From assembly GCA_000155435.1 (NCBI GenBank), contig DS990261.1, positions 1 to 64,000 on the forward strand: a stretch of 64,000 nucleotides of DNA, written 5' to 3'. Position 1 is the first letter of the stretch, and each line of letters starts with the position of its first letter. This DNA is from Clostridiales bacterium 1_7_47FAA (GTDB lineage: Bacteria > Bacillota > Clostridia > Lachnospirales > Lachnospiraceae). This document shows positions 16,751 to 25,857 of the stretch, piece after piece. The translations under genes and the position numbers were made by a program. The notes under the pieces were generated by a model. It had not been told where the DNA came from and did no database searches. It saw nothing but the letters and a program-made list of their open reading frames with translations.

Positions 16751-18231
16751 CACTTGTGCAGAATTTTCCTTTCTTTTCCATCATCATCGCCATGTTTTCC
16801 GGCATCCTTTCCCTGGCCCTATCCGGCAGGCGGGCCAGGAACGTAAGCCTGGGCGCAATCAGCATTGTGACGGTTATGTCCTTTGCCGTGTTCCTGTACT
16901 GTATGGATGCGGGGGAAAGCTATACCTACATGATGGGGCATTTTCCTGCGCCATGGGGCAATGAAATCCGGGCAGGGGTCCTGGAAGGGCTGACCGCAAC
17001 GGTATTTGGCGTGGTAATGCTGCTCTCGGTTGTGGGCGGCATGGACCATACGTATGAGGATGTGGAGGGGACCAAGCTTAACCTGTTTTTCATTATGATT
17101 GACATGATGCTCAGCTCCCTGTTGGCCCTGATTTATACCAATGATCTGTTTACCGCTTATGTGTTTGTGGAAATCAATACCATAGCGGGCTGCGGGCTTA
17201 TCATGATACGGCAGAAGGGGCGGAGCCTTTCCGCGGCCATCCGTTATATGATCATGAGCCAGCTGGGGTCGGGCCTGTTCCTGATTGGCCTGAGCCTGCT
17301 TTATGATGTGACCGGACATCTGCTTATGAGCCCGGCCAAGGAGGCCGTGGCCCTGATAGAGGCAACCGGGAAGTATGGGATTCCCATGCTTGTCATCCTT
17401 GCGGTCATCAGCGTGGGCCTTGCCATCAAAAGCGGCCTGTATCCGTTCCATTACTGGATACCGGATACGTATGGCTATGCCACGCCAACGGCCAGCGCAA
17501 TCCTGTCCGGCCTGGTGTCCAAGGGATATATATTCCTGCTGATTAAGATATTTTACAGGGTGCTTGGACGGGAAAATGTGATTGCCAGCCAGATTGTGAA
17601 TGTCCTTTACCTGTTCGGCCTGGCGGGAATGATCATGGGGTCGGTGCATGCCATCATGGAGGAGGATACAAGGCGGATGATAGCCTATTCCTCAGTGGCC
17701 CAGATTGGCTATATCTATATGGGAATCGGCCTGGGAACCCAGGCCGGGATGGTGGCGGCCGTGTTCCACATGTTTACCCATTCCGCCACCAAGGCCCTTC
17801 TGTTCATCAGCGCGGTGGGGCTGTATGAGGTTTCGGGAGATAAAAAGGATTACCGCAGCCTGCGTGGGGCAGGGTACCGCAATCCCCTGGCTGGAATCGG
17901 TTTTGCAGTGGGGGCGCTGTCCATGGTGGGGTTCCCCATGCTGGCGGGATTCATTTCCAAGCTGCTTTTTGCCACCTCGGCGCTTCAAAGCCCCCACAAG
18001 ATGATACCCACCCTGATTGTGCTGGCTGTCAGTACCACCCTGAATGCCATCTACTTCCTCCGGCTGGTCATCACCCTTTATTCGGGCGGTGGAAGTGAGA
18101 GGAAGGGGAATGCGAGTTCCTGGAAGCTCAGGGCAGCTATCCTGTGCTTTATCCTGCTGAACCTGGTGCTGGGGCTTAAATCCCAGCCGGTTGTACAGGC
18201 TATCTGGGACGGGCTTGCCATGTTTGATTAA
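16747..18231 (+). CDS. mrpD: Antiporter large subunit MrpD (MbhH-like), first of four
   Basis: A 494-aa proton-conducting membrane protein of the NuoN/MrpD family with about 14 TM helices. The TM5-type glutamate (FVEINTIAGCG) and the TM7-type lysine (IKSGLYPFHYWIPDTYGYATP) are both present, as is the TM8 region MIAYSSVAQIGYI. These residues line the proton path in complex I relatives. It overlaps mrpC by 4 bases. Confidence 0.92.
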   Translation: MTLVQNFPFFSIIIAMFSGILSLALSGRRARNVSLGAISIVTVMSFAVFLYCMDAGESYTYMMGHFPAPWGNEIRAGVLEGLTATVFGVVMLLSVVGGMDHTYEDVEGTKLNLFFIMIDMMLSSLLALIYTNDLFTAYVFVEINTIAGCGLIMIRQKGRSLSAAIRYMIMSQLGSGLFLIGLSLLYDVTGHLLMSPAKEAVALIEATGKYGIPMLVILAVISVGLAIKSGLYPFHYWIPDTYGYATPTASAILSGLVSKGYIFLLIKIFYRVLGRENVIASQIVNVLYLFGLAGMIMGSVHAIMEEDTRRMIAYSSVAQIGYIYMGIGLGTQAGMVAAVFHMFTHSATKALLFISAVGLYEVSGDKKDYRSLRGAGYRNPLAGIGFAVGALSMVGFPMLAGFISKLLFATSALQSPHKMIPTLIVLAVSTTLNAIYFLRLVITLYSGGGSERKGNASSWKLRAAILCFILLNLVLGLKSQPVVQAIWDGLAMFD

Positions 18232-18244
18232 AAGGAGATACCAT

Positions 18245-19738
18245 ATGGACGGAAATGTGATATTGCTGCTGCCGGTCCTGATTCCCATTGTAATGGGGAG
18301 TCTGGTCCTGACAGTAAAGGGATTCAGGAAAAACAGGAATGTGCTGATTGCAGCCGTGGCCGGAACCCTGGCCGCGGGCGTCCTTCTGACATGGGCGGCC
18401 CTGCTGACAGGCGGGCGGCTTACGCTGTGGCAGATGACGGAGCATATAACGGTTGCACTGGCAGTGGATGGGGTCGGCAGGCTGTTTGCCGCCCTGACAT
18501 CAGGTATCTGGCTTCTGGTGGGGATATACTCCTTTTCCTATATGACCCATGAAAAGGATGAATTCCGTTTTTTCGGCTTTTACCTGATTGTGCTGGGGGT
18601 CCTGATTGCACTTGATTTTTCTGCCAACCTGGTCACCTTCTACGTGTGTTATGAGATGATGACGCTGACCTCCCTGCCCCTGGTGCTGCATGAGATGACA
18701 AAGGAAGCAGTGATGGCAGGGCTTAAATACCTGTTTTATTCTGTGGCCGGCGCATTCCTTGCACTGTTTGGCATATTTTACCTGTACTCAGTGGCGGAAA
18801 GCCTGACGTTTACCCCGGGCGGGGTTGCCATGGGATTGCCTGCCAATGGCCATGATGGGCTGTTCCTGGGGGCTGTGTGCTGCATGCTGGTGGGATTTGG
18901 GACCAAGGCAGGCATGTTTCCGCTGCACGGCTGGCTGCCCACGGCCCATCCCGTGGCCCCGGCGCCTGCCAGCGCCGTACTTTCAGGGCTGATTACCAAG
19001 TCAGGCGTGCTGGCGCTCATCAGGGTTGCGTATTACATTGTGGGACCGGACCGGCTGAGGGGGACATGGGTCCAGGATGTGTGGATGTTCCTTGCCCTTC
19101 TGACCGTGTTCATGGGTTCCATGCTGGCGTATAAGGAGCCGGTGCTCAAGAAACGCCTGGCGTATTCCACGGTGAGCCAGGTGTCGTATATCATATTCGG
19201 TCTGGGGCTTTTTAACGGGACAGGCTTTGTGGGTGCTTTGTCACATGTGGTATTCCATTCCCTGGTGAAGAACGGGCTGTTCCTGGCAGCCGGGGCTGTC
19301 ATCTTTAAAACCGGGTGGACCAGGACCAGTGAAATGGACGGGCTGGGCCGGGTGATGCCTGTGATGCTGGGATGCTATACCCTGGTTTCCCTGGCCCTGA
19401 TCGGGATTCCCCCGGCCAGCGGTTTTGTAAGTAAATGGTATCTTGCCACCGGCGCCCTGGCTTCCGGTACAGGTGTCTGGTCCTGGCTTGGCCCGGTCAT
19501 CCTGTTAATCAGCGCGCTGCTGACAGCGGGGTATCTTCTGCCCCTGGCCATAAGGGGATTCTTCCCGGGGGCGGATTTTGATGAAGGGGAGATACGGGCC
19601 AGGGGTCTTGCGGGCCAGGAACCTTCCTGGCTTATGATGGTTCCCATGCTGGCACTGACCGCAGGGGCAATCCTCTTTGGCTGCTTCCCGGGACCATTGA
19701 TATCCATGCTTAAGTCCATTGCAGCTACAGTGCTTTGA
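18245..19738 (+). CDS. Antiporter large subunit, second of four
   Basis: A 497-aa NuoN/MrpD-family protein. The key Glu (YEMMTLTSLPLVLHEMTKEA) and Lys (TKAGMFPLHGWLPTAHPVAPAPASA) are retained, with RLAYSTVSQVSYIIFGLGL following. The HPVAPAPASA loop places it nearer NuoL/MrpA-type subunits than the first copy. ATG 18245 has AAAGGAGATACC upstream; an in-frame ATG at 18191 overlaps mrpD. Confidence 0.9.
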   Translation: MDGNVILLLPVLIPIVMGSLVLTVKGFRKNRNVLIAAVAGTLAAGVLLTWAALLTGGRLTLWQMTEHITVALAVDGVGRLFAALTSGIWLLVGIYSFSYMTHEKDEFRFFGFYLIVLGVLIALDFSANLVTFYVCYEMMTLTSLPLVLHEMTKEAVMAGLKYLFYSVAGAFLALFGIFYLYSVAESLTFTPGGVAMGLPANGHDGLFLGAVCCMLVGFGTKAGMFPLHGWLPTAHPVAPAPASAVLSGLITKSGVLALIRVAYYIVGPDRLRGTWVQDVWMFLALLTVFMGSMLAYKEPVLKKRLAYSTVSQVSYIIFGLGLFNGTGFVGALSHVVFHSLVKNGLFLAAGAVIFKTGWTRTSEMDGLGRVMPVMLGCYTLVSLALIGIPPASGFVSKWYLATGALASGTGVWSWLGPVILLISALLTAGYLLPLAIRGFFPGADFDEGEIRARGLAGQEPSWLMMVPMLALTAGAILFGCFPGPLISMLKSIAATVL

Positions 19739-19751
19739 CGGAGGTTGGCAT

Positions 19752-21281
19752 ATGAGCAGAATGTTACTGGCGGTTCCGGCGCTCCTTCCCATTGTCGGGG
19801 GTGTGGTCCTGCTGATCATGAATCATTTTAAGGGAAATGCCGTCTTCCGGTACAGGGGGCTGGCATTGTTTGTGGAAGGGATTACCCTGGTGAACAGCCT
19901 GGTCATTGGGTGGCTGATTGTCCATAAGGCGGGAACCGGTGAGCAGATGGTGCTGTTTAAGCTCTATGGCGACCTGAGGGTCATGTTCAGCCTGGACGGT
20001 CTGGGCAGTGTGTTTGCCGGGCTGATTGCGTTCCTGTGGCCCCTGGCGGTGCTGTATTCGTTTGAGTATATGAGGAATGAGGAGAGGCAGACGGTTTTCT
20101 TTGCCTATTATCTGATGACCTACGGTGTGACGGTGGGAATTGCGTTCGCAGGGAATCTGGTAACCCTGTACCTGTTTTATGAGCTGCTGACCCTTGTGAC
20201 CTTTCCGCTGGTGCTTCATCCCATGACGAAGGCAGCGGTGCGGGCAAGCAGGAAGTACCTGTATTATGCCATTGGCGGTGCGGCTTTTGCATTTATCGGA
20301 ATCATATTCGTACTTAATTTCTCTACCACGGGCAATACCCAGTTTGTGCCGGGGGGAATCATGGATGCGGTGGCAGGGCAGACAAGGAGGGGGACACTGT
20401 TATTTGTGTATGTGCTGGCATTTTTCGGATTTGGCGTAAAGGCCGCGCTCTTTCCCTGCCATGGCTGGCTGCCGGATGCCACGGTGGCGCCCACGCCGGT
20501 CACGGCCCTGCTTCATGCGGTGGCAGTGGTGAAGTCCGGCGCATTTGCAGTCATGCGCCTTACCTATTACAGCTTTGGCACCGCCCTTTTAAGAGGGAGT
20601 TTTGCCCAGTATATTGTCATGGGGGCAGCCATGGTAACCGTGGTTTATGGTTCCACCATGGCGGTGAAGGAGATTCACTGGAAACGGAGGCTGGCTTATT
20701 CCACCATCAGCAACCTTTCCTATATCCTTCTTGGGACTGCCATGATGAGCCCTTTGGGGCTGATTGCAGCCATGAGCCATATGGTGTTCCATGCTTTTAT
20801 GAAAATCTGCTCCTTCTTCTGCGCAGGGGCAGTGATGCACCAGTCCGGGAAGACCTATGTCTATGAACTGGACGGCATGGCCAGGAAAATGCCGGTTACC
20901 TTTGCATGTCTCACCATTGCCAGCATATCCCTGGCAGGAATCCCTCCTTTTGCCGGATTCATAAGCAAATGGAACATTGCCCAGTCAGCCTTTGACTGCG
21001 GCCGGATCCTGAGCGGGGCGGGAAACGGGGGATACTGGCTTCCCTATGCAGGGGCGTGTGTGCTGCTGTATTCAGCGCTGATGACAGCGGTTTACATGTT
21101 TACGGTCCTGGTAAGGGCGTATTTCCCAAAGGAAGGGACGGTTCCCGGCGGGGATGTGAGGGACCCCAACTGGATGATGCTGGTTCCCCTCCTGATTTTC
21201 GCAGGTGTGATTATCTGTTTCGGGTTTCATTCCGTTCCGCTGATGAAGATATTGTGGGCAATAGGAGGTAAGGCAGGATGA
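19752..21281 (+). CDS. Antiporter large subunit, third of four
   Basis: A 509-aa NuoL/MrpD-family protein. The Glu (YELLTLVTFPLVLHPMTKAA) and Lys (VKAALFPCHGWLPDATVAPTPVTA) are retained, with RLAYSTISNLSYILLGTAM after them. ATG 19752 has GGAGG 8 bases upstream. The stop overlaps the next start by 4 bases. Confidence 0.9.
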   Translation: MSRMLLAVPALLPIVGGVVLLIMNHFKGNAVFRYRGLALFVEGITLVNSLVIGWLIVHKAGTGEQMVLFKLYGDLRVMFSLDGLGSVFAGLIAFLWPLAVLYSFEYMRNEERQTVFFAYYLMTYGVTVGIAFAGNLVTLYLFYELLTLVTFPLVLHPMTKAAVRASRKYLYYAIGGAAFAFIGIIFVLNFSTTGNTQFVPGGIMDAVAGQTRRGTLLFVYVLAFFGFGVKAALFPCHGWLPDATVAPTPVTALLHAVAVVKSGAFAVMRLTYYSFGTALLRGSFAQYIVMGAAMVTVVYGSTMAVKEIHWKRRLAYSTISNLSYILLGTAMMSPLGLIAAMSHMVFHAFMKICSFFCAGAVMHQSGKTYVYELDGMARKMPVTFACLTIASISLAGIPPFAGFISKWNIAQSAFDCGRILSGAGNGGYWLPYAGACVLLYSALMTAVYMFTVLVRAYFPKEGTVPGGDVRDPNWMMLVPLLIFAGVIICFGFHSVPLMKILWAIGGKAG

Positions 21282-23641
21282 TGGATACAATGGACCTGGT
21301 GATTCCGGGATTCTGCGGCATGGGAATGCACCTGAGGCTGGATGGCTTCAGGCTGGTTTACGTGCTCATAGCCATTGTGATGTGGACGGTGTGCGGCCTG
21401 TTTTCCCTGGAATATATGAGGCATTATGAGAAGCGCGGAAGATATTATGTTTTTTTCTGGATAACCTTCCTGGCAACGGCAGGCGTATTCCTGTCAGCGG
21501 ACCTGTATACCACTTTCATATTTTTTGAAATCATGTCATTTACCTCCTATGTGTGGGTGGCCTTTGATGAGAAGAAGGAAAGCCTGAGGGCGGCCGGGAC
21601 CTACCTGGCAGTGGCGGTGATTGGCGGACTTGTCATGCTCATGGGGCTGTTCCTGCTGTATGATATGACCGGCACCCTTGAAATCGATGGACTGGCCGGG
21701 GCCGCGGAAACTATATTATCCGGAAATGGGGTATATGGCTCTCAGGGGCCTGTGAGGCTGTACGTGGCCGGAGGGCTTTTGCTGTTTGGGTTTGGGGCCA
21801 AGGCAGGCTGTTTCCCGCTTCATATCTGGCTTCCCAAGGCGCATCCGGTGGCTCCAGCCCCTGCCAGCGCCCTGCTGTCCGGGATACTGACAAAGGCAGG
21901 TGTGTTCGGAATCGTGATTGTGTCCTGCGTGATGTTCCAGGCAGATAGGAACTGGGGCCTGCTGGTTGCCGTGCTGGGATTCATCACCATGTTTCTGGGC
22001 GCCCTGTTGGCCCTGTTTTCCGTTAATCTCAAGCGGACCCTGGCATGTTCCTCTGTGTCGCAGATAGGATTCATCCTCACAGGTACAGGGATGTGCTGCC
22101 TGCTAAAGTCCGTGGGCGCCGGCAATGGGCTGGCTGTCCGCGGTACCTTCCTCCATATGGTGAACCATTCCATGTTTAAGCTGGTACTGTTCCTGTGTGC
22201 GGGCGCGGTGTTCATGAACCTGCACCAGCTGGACCTGAACGATATCAGGGGATTTGGAAGGAGGAAGCCGGCCCTCCTGTTCTGTTTCCTCATGGGGGCC
22301 TTGGGCATCAGCGGGATTCCCATGTGGAGCGGATATGTGAGCAAGACATTGCTCCATGAGGGGATTGTGGAATACGGGGAAATGCTGGCGCAGGGGATAG
22401 GAACGGCTTTTGGCGGGGGTATTGGGTCTGCGGGAGGGGGAACCTATCTTGCTGGGATATATGGATTGGGCGCGGTTCTTGGATCCCCAGCCCTGTGGAA
22501 GGCGGCAGAGTGGCTGTTCCTGTTAACGGGCGGGATGACACTGGCTTATATGCTGAAGCTGTTCATTGCCCTTTTCGTGGACCGGCATCCGGTGCGGCAA
22601 CAGGAATTTGATGCCATGTCCTCGGGCTATATGAATCCGGTGAGCCGGGCGGCACTGTGTATTTCTGCGGCGGTGATTCCGGTATTCGGGTCATTCCCTC
22701 AGCTGTTCATGGACCGGGCGGCGGATTTGGGGCAGGGATTTTTTCATGGGGATTTGCCGGGGCATAAGGTTTCCTACTTTGCGGCGGGGAACCTGAAGGG
22801 GGCTGCAATTACCATTGGCATAGGAATTGTGCTGTACGTGGTTGTGGTGCGCGGCCTGCTGATGGAGAAGGCGGAAGTTGGGGAACAGGTGGAGGAATGG
22901 GAGATTGATAGTGGGGTCGATGGAAGAGTCGATAGTAGAGCCAATGGAGGAGTCGATAGTAGAGCCAATGGAGGAGTCGATAGCGGAGTCAATAGAGGAG
23001 CCGATAGCGGAGCCGATGGAGGGGCCGATAGTGGAGTTAATAGAGGAGCCGATAGCGGAGTCAATAGAGGAGCCGATAGCGGAGCCAATAGTGGAGTTAA
23101 TAGCAGAATCAATAGAAAACTTGGCAGCGTGTACAGATATGTGGACCGCTGGCCTAAATGGCTGGATTTAGAGGAACTGGTTTACCGCCCGATTCTGGCA
23201 GGGGCGCTTCCGGGCATATTTGGAGCCATCTTCCGGTTTGTCGACCGGTATCTGGTGTCCACGGCTGTGAATCTGTTCCTTCAGATATCCGCGGTCCTGT
23301 GCCGTACCCTTGACCATATGGCGGATGGCATCATCCTGCTGGCCAGGAAGACTACCCACAGGCAGAGGAATGGGGAAAAGGTCCTGGGCGGAAATGACAG
23401 GTTGGCTTTTATCCTGGGACATTTTATCGATGATGTGGCCAGCCTGGGACGCCGCCTGCCGGGAAGAAGGAAAGAGCGGGAAGGAAAAGATTCTGTCATT
23501 CCCCGCCTGATTGAGGGGGAGGAAGTGCTGAAACGTACCGGAAAGCTGGTGGAGGAAAGTTTTTCATTTGGACTTATGCTGTTTTGTATCGGACTTTGCC
23601 TGACGCTGGGATATCTGCTGGTGGTGTTTTTTAGGGGATAG
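21278..23641 (+). CDS. Antiporter large subunit, fourth of four, with repeat insert
   Basis: A 787-aa protein. Residues 1-530 are a NuoL/MrpA-type antiporter domain with the Glu (FEIMSFTSYVWVAF) and Lys (AKAGCFPLHIWLPKAHPVAPAP). Residues about 543-612 are a hydrophilic insert of DSGVNRGA-type octa/nonapeptide repeats. A C-terminal domain of about 160 residues with a last TM helix follows, resembling the amphipathic-helix-plus-anchor tail of NuoL. It is the last gene of the run; a strong terminator lies 150 bases downstream. Confidence 0.88.
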   Translation: MMDTMDLVIPGFCGMGMHLRLDGFRLVYVLIAIVMWTVCGLFSLEYMRHYEKRGRYYVFFWITFLATAGVFLSADLYTTFIFFEIMSFTSYVWVAFDEKKESLRAAGTYLAVAVIGGLVMLMGLFLLYDMTGTLEIDGLAGAAETILSGNGVYGSQGPVRLYVAGGLLLFGFGAKAGCFPLHIWLPKAHPVAPAPASALLSGILTKAGVFGIVIVSCVMFQADRNWGLLVAVLGFITMFLGALLALFSVNLKRTLACSSVSQIGFILTGTGMCCLLKSVGAGNGLAVRGTFLHMVNHSMFKLVLFLCAGAVFMNLHQLDLNDIRGFGRRKPALLFCFLMGALGISGIPMWSGYVSKTLLHEGIVEYGEMLAQGIGTAFGGGIGSAGGGTYLAGIYGLGAVLGSPALWKAAEWLFLLTGGMTLAYMLKLFIALFVDRHPVRQQEFDAMSSGYMNPVSRAALCISAAVIPVFGSFPQLFMDRAADLGQGFFHGDLPGHKVSYFAAGNLKGAAITIGIGIVLYVVVVRGLLMEKAEVGEQVEEWEIDSGVDGRVDSRANGGVDSRANGGVDSGVNRGADSGADGGADSGVNRGADSGVNRGADSGANSGVNSRINRKLGSVYRYVDRWPKWLDLEELVYRPILAGALPGIFGAIFRFVDRYLVSTAVNLFLQISAVLCRTLDHMADGIILLARKTTHRQRNGEKVLGGNDRLAFILGHFIDDVASLGRRLPGRRKEREGKDSVIPRLIEGEEVLKRTGKLVEESFSFGLMLFCIGLCLTLGYLLVVFFRG
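22905..23112 (+). repeat. In-frame tandem repeat in the fourth antiporter subunit
   Basis: A degenerate 12/24-bp periodicity built from GATAGTGGAGTT, AATAGAGGAGCC and related units, all in frame. It encodes the Asp/Ser/Gly/Asn/Arg insert. Confidence 0.88.
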
Positions 23642-23979
23642 GATTTTCAGGTAATAGGTTTTTTGAATAATAGGATTTCAGAAGGCAGGGCAACTGACTT
23701 AGCCAGCTTCCCCAGGTAAAAAAATACCTATTTACCAAAAATGGAAAATATAAAAGGGCAATTTGCTGCAGTAAAAGCCGGGAAAAAGGACAGGGGGCCA
23801 ATGATATCCGATATTGGATATCATTGGCCCCCGCATTATCTATTTTTGATAATCTTCCTTCTATGTTAATGAAATTAAAACTTTACTACTATTTAAAACC
23901 GTGTTAGAATTAAAATCGTGAGTATGTAAAGTATACGTAAAGATAAAGTAAAGAATAAGAGAGTAGGTAAAAAAGAATT
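23642..23979. other. Gene-free gap between antiporter and phosphate transporter
   Basis: It holds the terminator at 23793-23832 and an AT-rich upstream region for the PiT gene (possible -35 TTTACT, 17 bases, -10 TAGAAT around 23881-23910). No reading frame is convincing. Confidence 0.6.
23793..23832. terminator. Strong perfect hairpin terminator
   Basis: A perfect 17-bp inverted repeat (23793-23809 with 23816-23832) with a 6-base loop. T-rich sequence follows after a short gap. It probably ends the antiporter operon. Confidence 0.8.
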
Positions 23980-25038
23980 ATGGATATGTCGTTTTCCTTT
24001 TTCCTGCGGCAGCTGGTGACGAATCCGGCCTTATTGATAACGGTATTGCTGACCTTGGGGGTCATCTGTGTGAATGGTATCACGGATGCGCCCAATGCCA
24101 TTGCCACCTGTGTATCAACCAGGTCCCTGGATGTCAATGTCGCTATTGTCATGGCTGCTGTGTGTAACTGCGCCGGAATCGTGGTCATGACCATGATTAA
24201 TGCAACGGTTGCTTCCACCATTACCAACATGGTTAATTTTGGAGATGATACTTCCATTGCCCTGGTGGCATTGTGCGCGGCCCTGTTTTCCATTGTGGTG
24301 TGGTCTTCCTTCGCAGTGTCCATCGGCTGCCCCACCAGTGAGAGCCATGCGTTGATTGCCGGCCTGACAGGTGCGGCGATTGCAATCAGGGGCGGATTCT
24401 CAGCCATCAATGGGGCTGAGTGGATGAAAGTAGTTTATGGCCTGGTGTTTTCCGTGTTACTTGGATTCTTCAGCGGATATTTATCCTGCAAGCTGGTTTC
24501 CTGGACATGCCGTAACATGGATAGGCGCAGGACCACCGGATTCTTCAAGTATGCGCAGATTGGCGCGGCCGCGGCCATGGCCTTCATGCACGGCGCCCAG
24601 GATGGGCAGAAGTTCATGGGTGTCATGCTTCTCGGAATCTGTATGGTAAATGGCAGCAGCAGTACGGCAGGCGTACGTTTTCCGCTGTGGATGCTGCTTC
24701 TGGGTTCCGCGGCCATGGCGCTGGGAACTTCCATAGGAGGAAAGAAAATCATTAAATCCGTTGGAATGGACATGGTCCGTCTGGAGAAGTATCAGGGCTT
24801 TTCCGCTGATATGGCAGGAGCCGCCTGCCTGCTTGGCTTTTCCATGTTTGGTATCCCTGTGAGCACCACCCACACCAAGACCACCGCCATCATGGGCGTA
24901 GGCGCCGTGAAGCGGTTGTCAGCCATTAATTTCGGGGTGGTTAAGGATATGGTGATGACCTGGATCATGACCTTCCCGGGCTGCGGCCTCATAGGATTCC
25001 TCATAGCTAAACTGTTCATGATGCTGTTCCACGGTTAG
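23980..25038 (+). CDS. pit: PiT-family inorganic phosphate transporter
   Basis: A 352-aa membrane protein. It carries two copies of the PiT signature, GITDAPNAIATCVSTR (about residues 30-45) and FMHGAQDGQKFMGV (about residues 204-217). Each is followed by a second conserved block, GCPTSESHALIAGLTGAAIA and IPVSTTHTKTTAIMGVGAVK. PiT proteins import phosphate with a cation. The DUF47 partner follows after 17 bases. Confidence 0.94.
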   Translation: MDMSFSFFLRQLVTNPALLITVLLTLGVICVNGITDAPNAIATCVSTRSLDVNVAIVMAAVCNCAGIVVMTMINATVASTITNMVNFGDDTSIALVALCAALFSIVVWSSFAVSIGCPTSESHALIAGLTGAAIAIRGGFSAINGAEWMKVVYGLVFSVLLGFFSGYLSCKLVSWTCRNMDRRRTTGFFKYAQIGAAAAMAFMHGAQDGQKFMGVMLLGICMVNGSSSTAGVRFPLWMLLLGSAAMALGTSIGGKKIIKSVGMDMVRLEKYQGFSADMAGAACLLGFSMFGIPVSTTHTKTTAIMGVGAVKRLSAINFGVVKDMVMTWIMTFPGCGLIGFLIAKLFMMLFHG

Positions 25039-25055
25039 ATAAAGGAGAAGATGAG

Positions 25056-25679
25056 ATGTCTAAGAAAAGCGATAGTTACTATTTTCAGAACTTTATAGAA
25101 TGTGTCCAGTGCGGCTGCGAGGCGGCAAAGATGCTGGAGGAAAACCTGATGAGCTTTGATGCGGGATGCCTGCAGGAGAAACTGGACGAGCTTCACCAGA
25201 TTGAGCATGATGCGGACAAGAAAAAGCACGAGATGATGGGAGTGCTGGTCAAGGCATTCATCACACCCATTGAGCGCGAGGACATCATCCTTTTGAGCCA
25301 GAGCATTGATGAGGTGACGGACAAGATTGAGGATGTGCTGATCCGCATTTACATTAATAATGTGCATGACATCAAGCCGGAAGCGGTTGCATTTACCAAG
25401 GTAATCATCCGCTGCTGCCAGGCATTAAAGGAAGTGATGGAGGAGTTCTGCGACTTTCAGAAGTCCAAGACACTGCACGGGCTGATTATTGAGATTAATG
25501 CCCTGGAAGAGGAAGGCGACCGCCTGTTCATTGATTCCATGCGTAAGCTCCACACCGAGGAGAAAGACCCCATTCAAATCATTGCATGGAGGGAAATTTA
25601 CGTCTACCTGGAGAAATGCTGCGATGCCTGTGAGCATGTGGCGGATATTGTGGAAAGCGTAATCATGAAGAATACCTGA
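25056..25679 (+). CDS. DUF47/PhoU-like accessory protein
   Basis: A 207-aa all-helical protein of the DUF47 family (PhoU-like). Visible features are ENLMSFD...KLDELHQIEHDADKKKHEMM, FITPIEREDIILLSQSIDEVTDKIEDV and a C-terminal YVYLEKCCDACEHVADIVESVIMKN. DUF47 genes almost always accompany PiT and probably regulate it. AAAGGAGAAGATGAG precedes the start. Confidence 0.93.
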   Translation: MSKKSDSYYFQNFIECVQCGCEAAKMLEENLMSFDAGCLQEKLDELHQIEHDADKKKHEMMGVLVKAFITPIEREDIILLSQSIDEVTDKIEDVLIRIYINNVHDIKPEAVAFTKVIIRCCQALKEVMEEFCDFQKSKTLHGLIIEINALEEEGDRLFIDSMRKLHTEEKDPIQIIAWREIYVYLEKCCDACEHVADIVESVIMKNT

Positions 25680-25710
25680 TGTACTGAACGTTTTAAATAT
25701 ATGATATGGT

Positions 25711-25751
25711 AAGGCATTGTTCCTGTGATAAAACAGGGGCAGTGCCTTTTT
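25711..25751 (+). terminator. Terminator after pit-DUF47
   Basis: An imperfect stem (AAGGCATTGTTCCTGT with ACAGGGGCAGTGCCTT) is followed by five T residues. Confidence 0.8.
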
Positions 25752-25758
25752 CACATTG

Positions 25759-25786
25759 TTAACACAAATTTAACAAAAGCCTGACA
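25759..25786 (+). promoter_or_regulatory. PhoP-box-like repeats before the polyphosphate operon
   Basis: Hexamers TTAACA (25759), TTAACA (25770) and CTGACA (25781) repeat every 11 bases with 5-base spacers. This matches the TT(A/C/T)ACA-N5 direct repeats bound by PhoP in Bacillus. CTGACA can also serve as the -35, with TAATAA about 16 bases later. The call rests on the pattern alone. Confidence 0.55.
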
Positions 25787-25857
25787 CATTTTCCCGCTAA
25801 CATAATAAAAAATCAAATTCATCAGGGGCAGTCATGATGTCCCCGGAAGGAGGAACG

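Noticed and set aside
22774-23171. Antisense and alternate-frame genes in the antiporter repeat region
   Set aside because: They exist only because the repeat lacks stops in several frames; no conserved motif or start signal.
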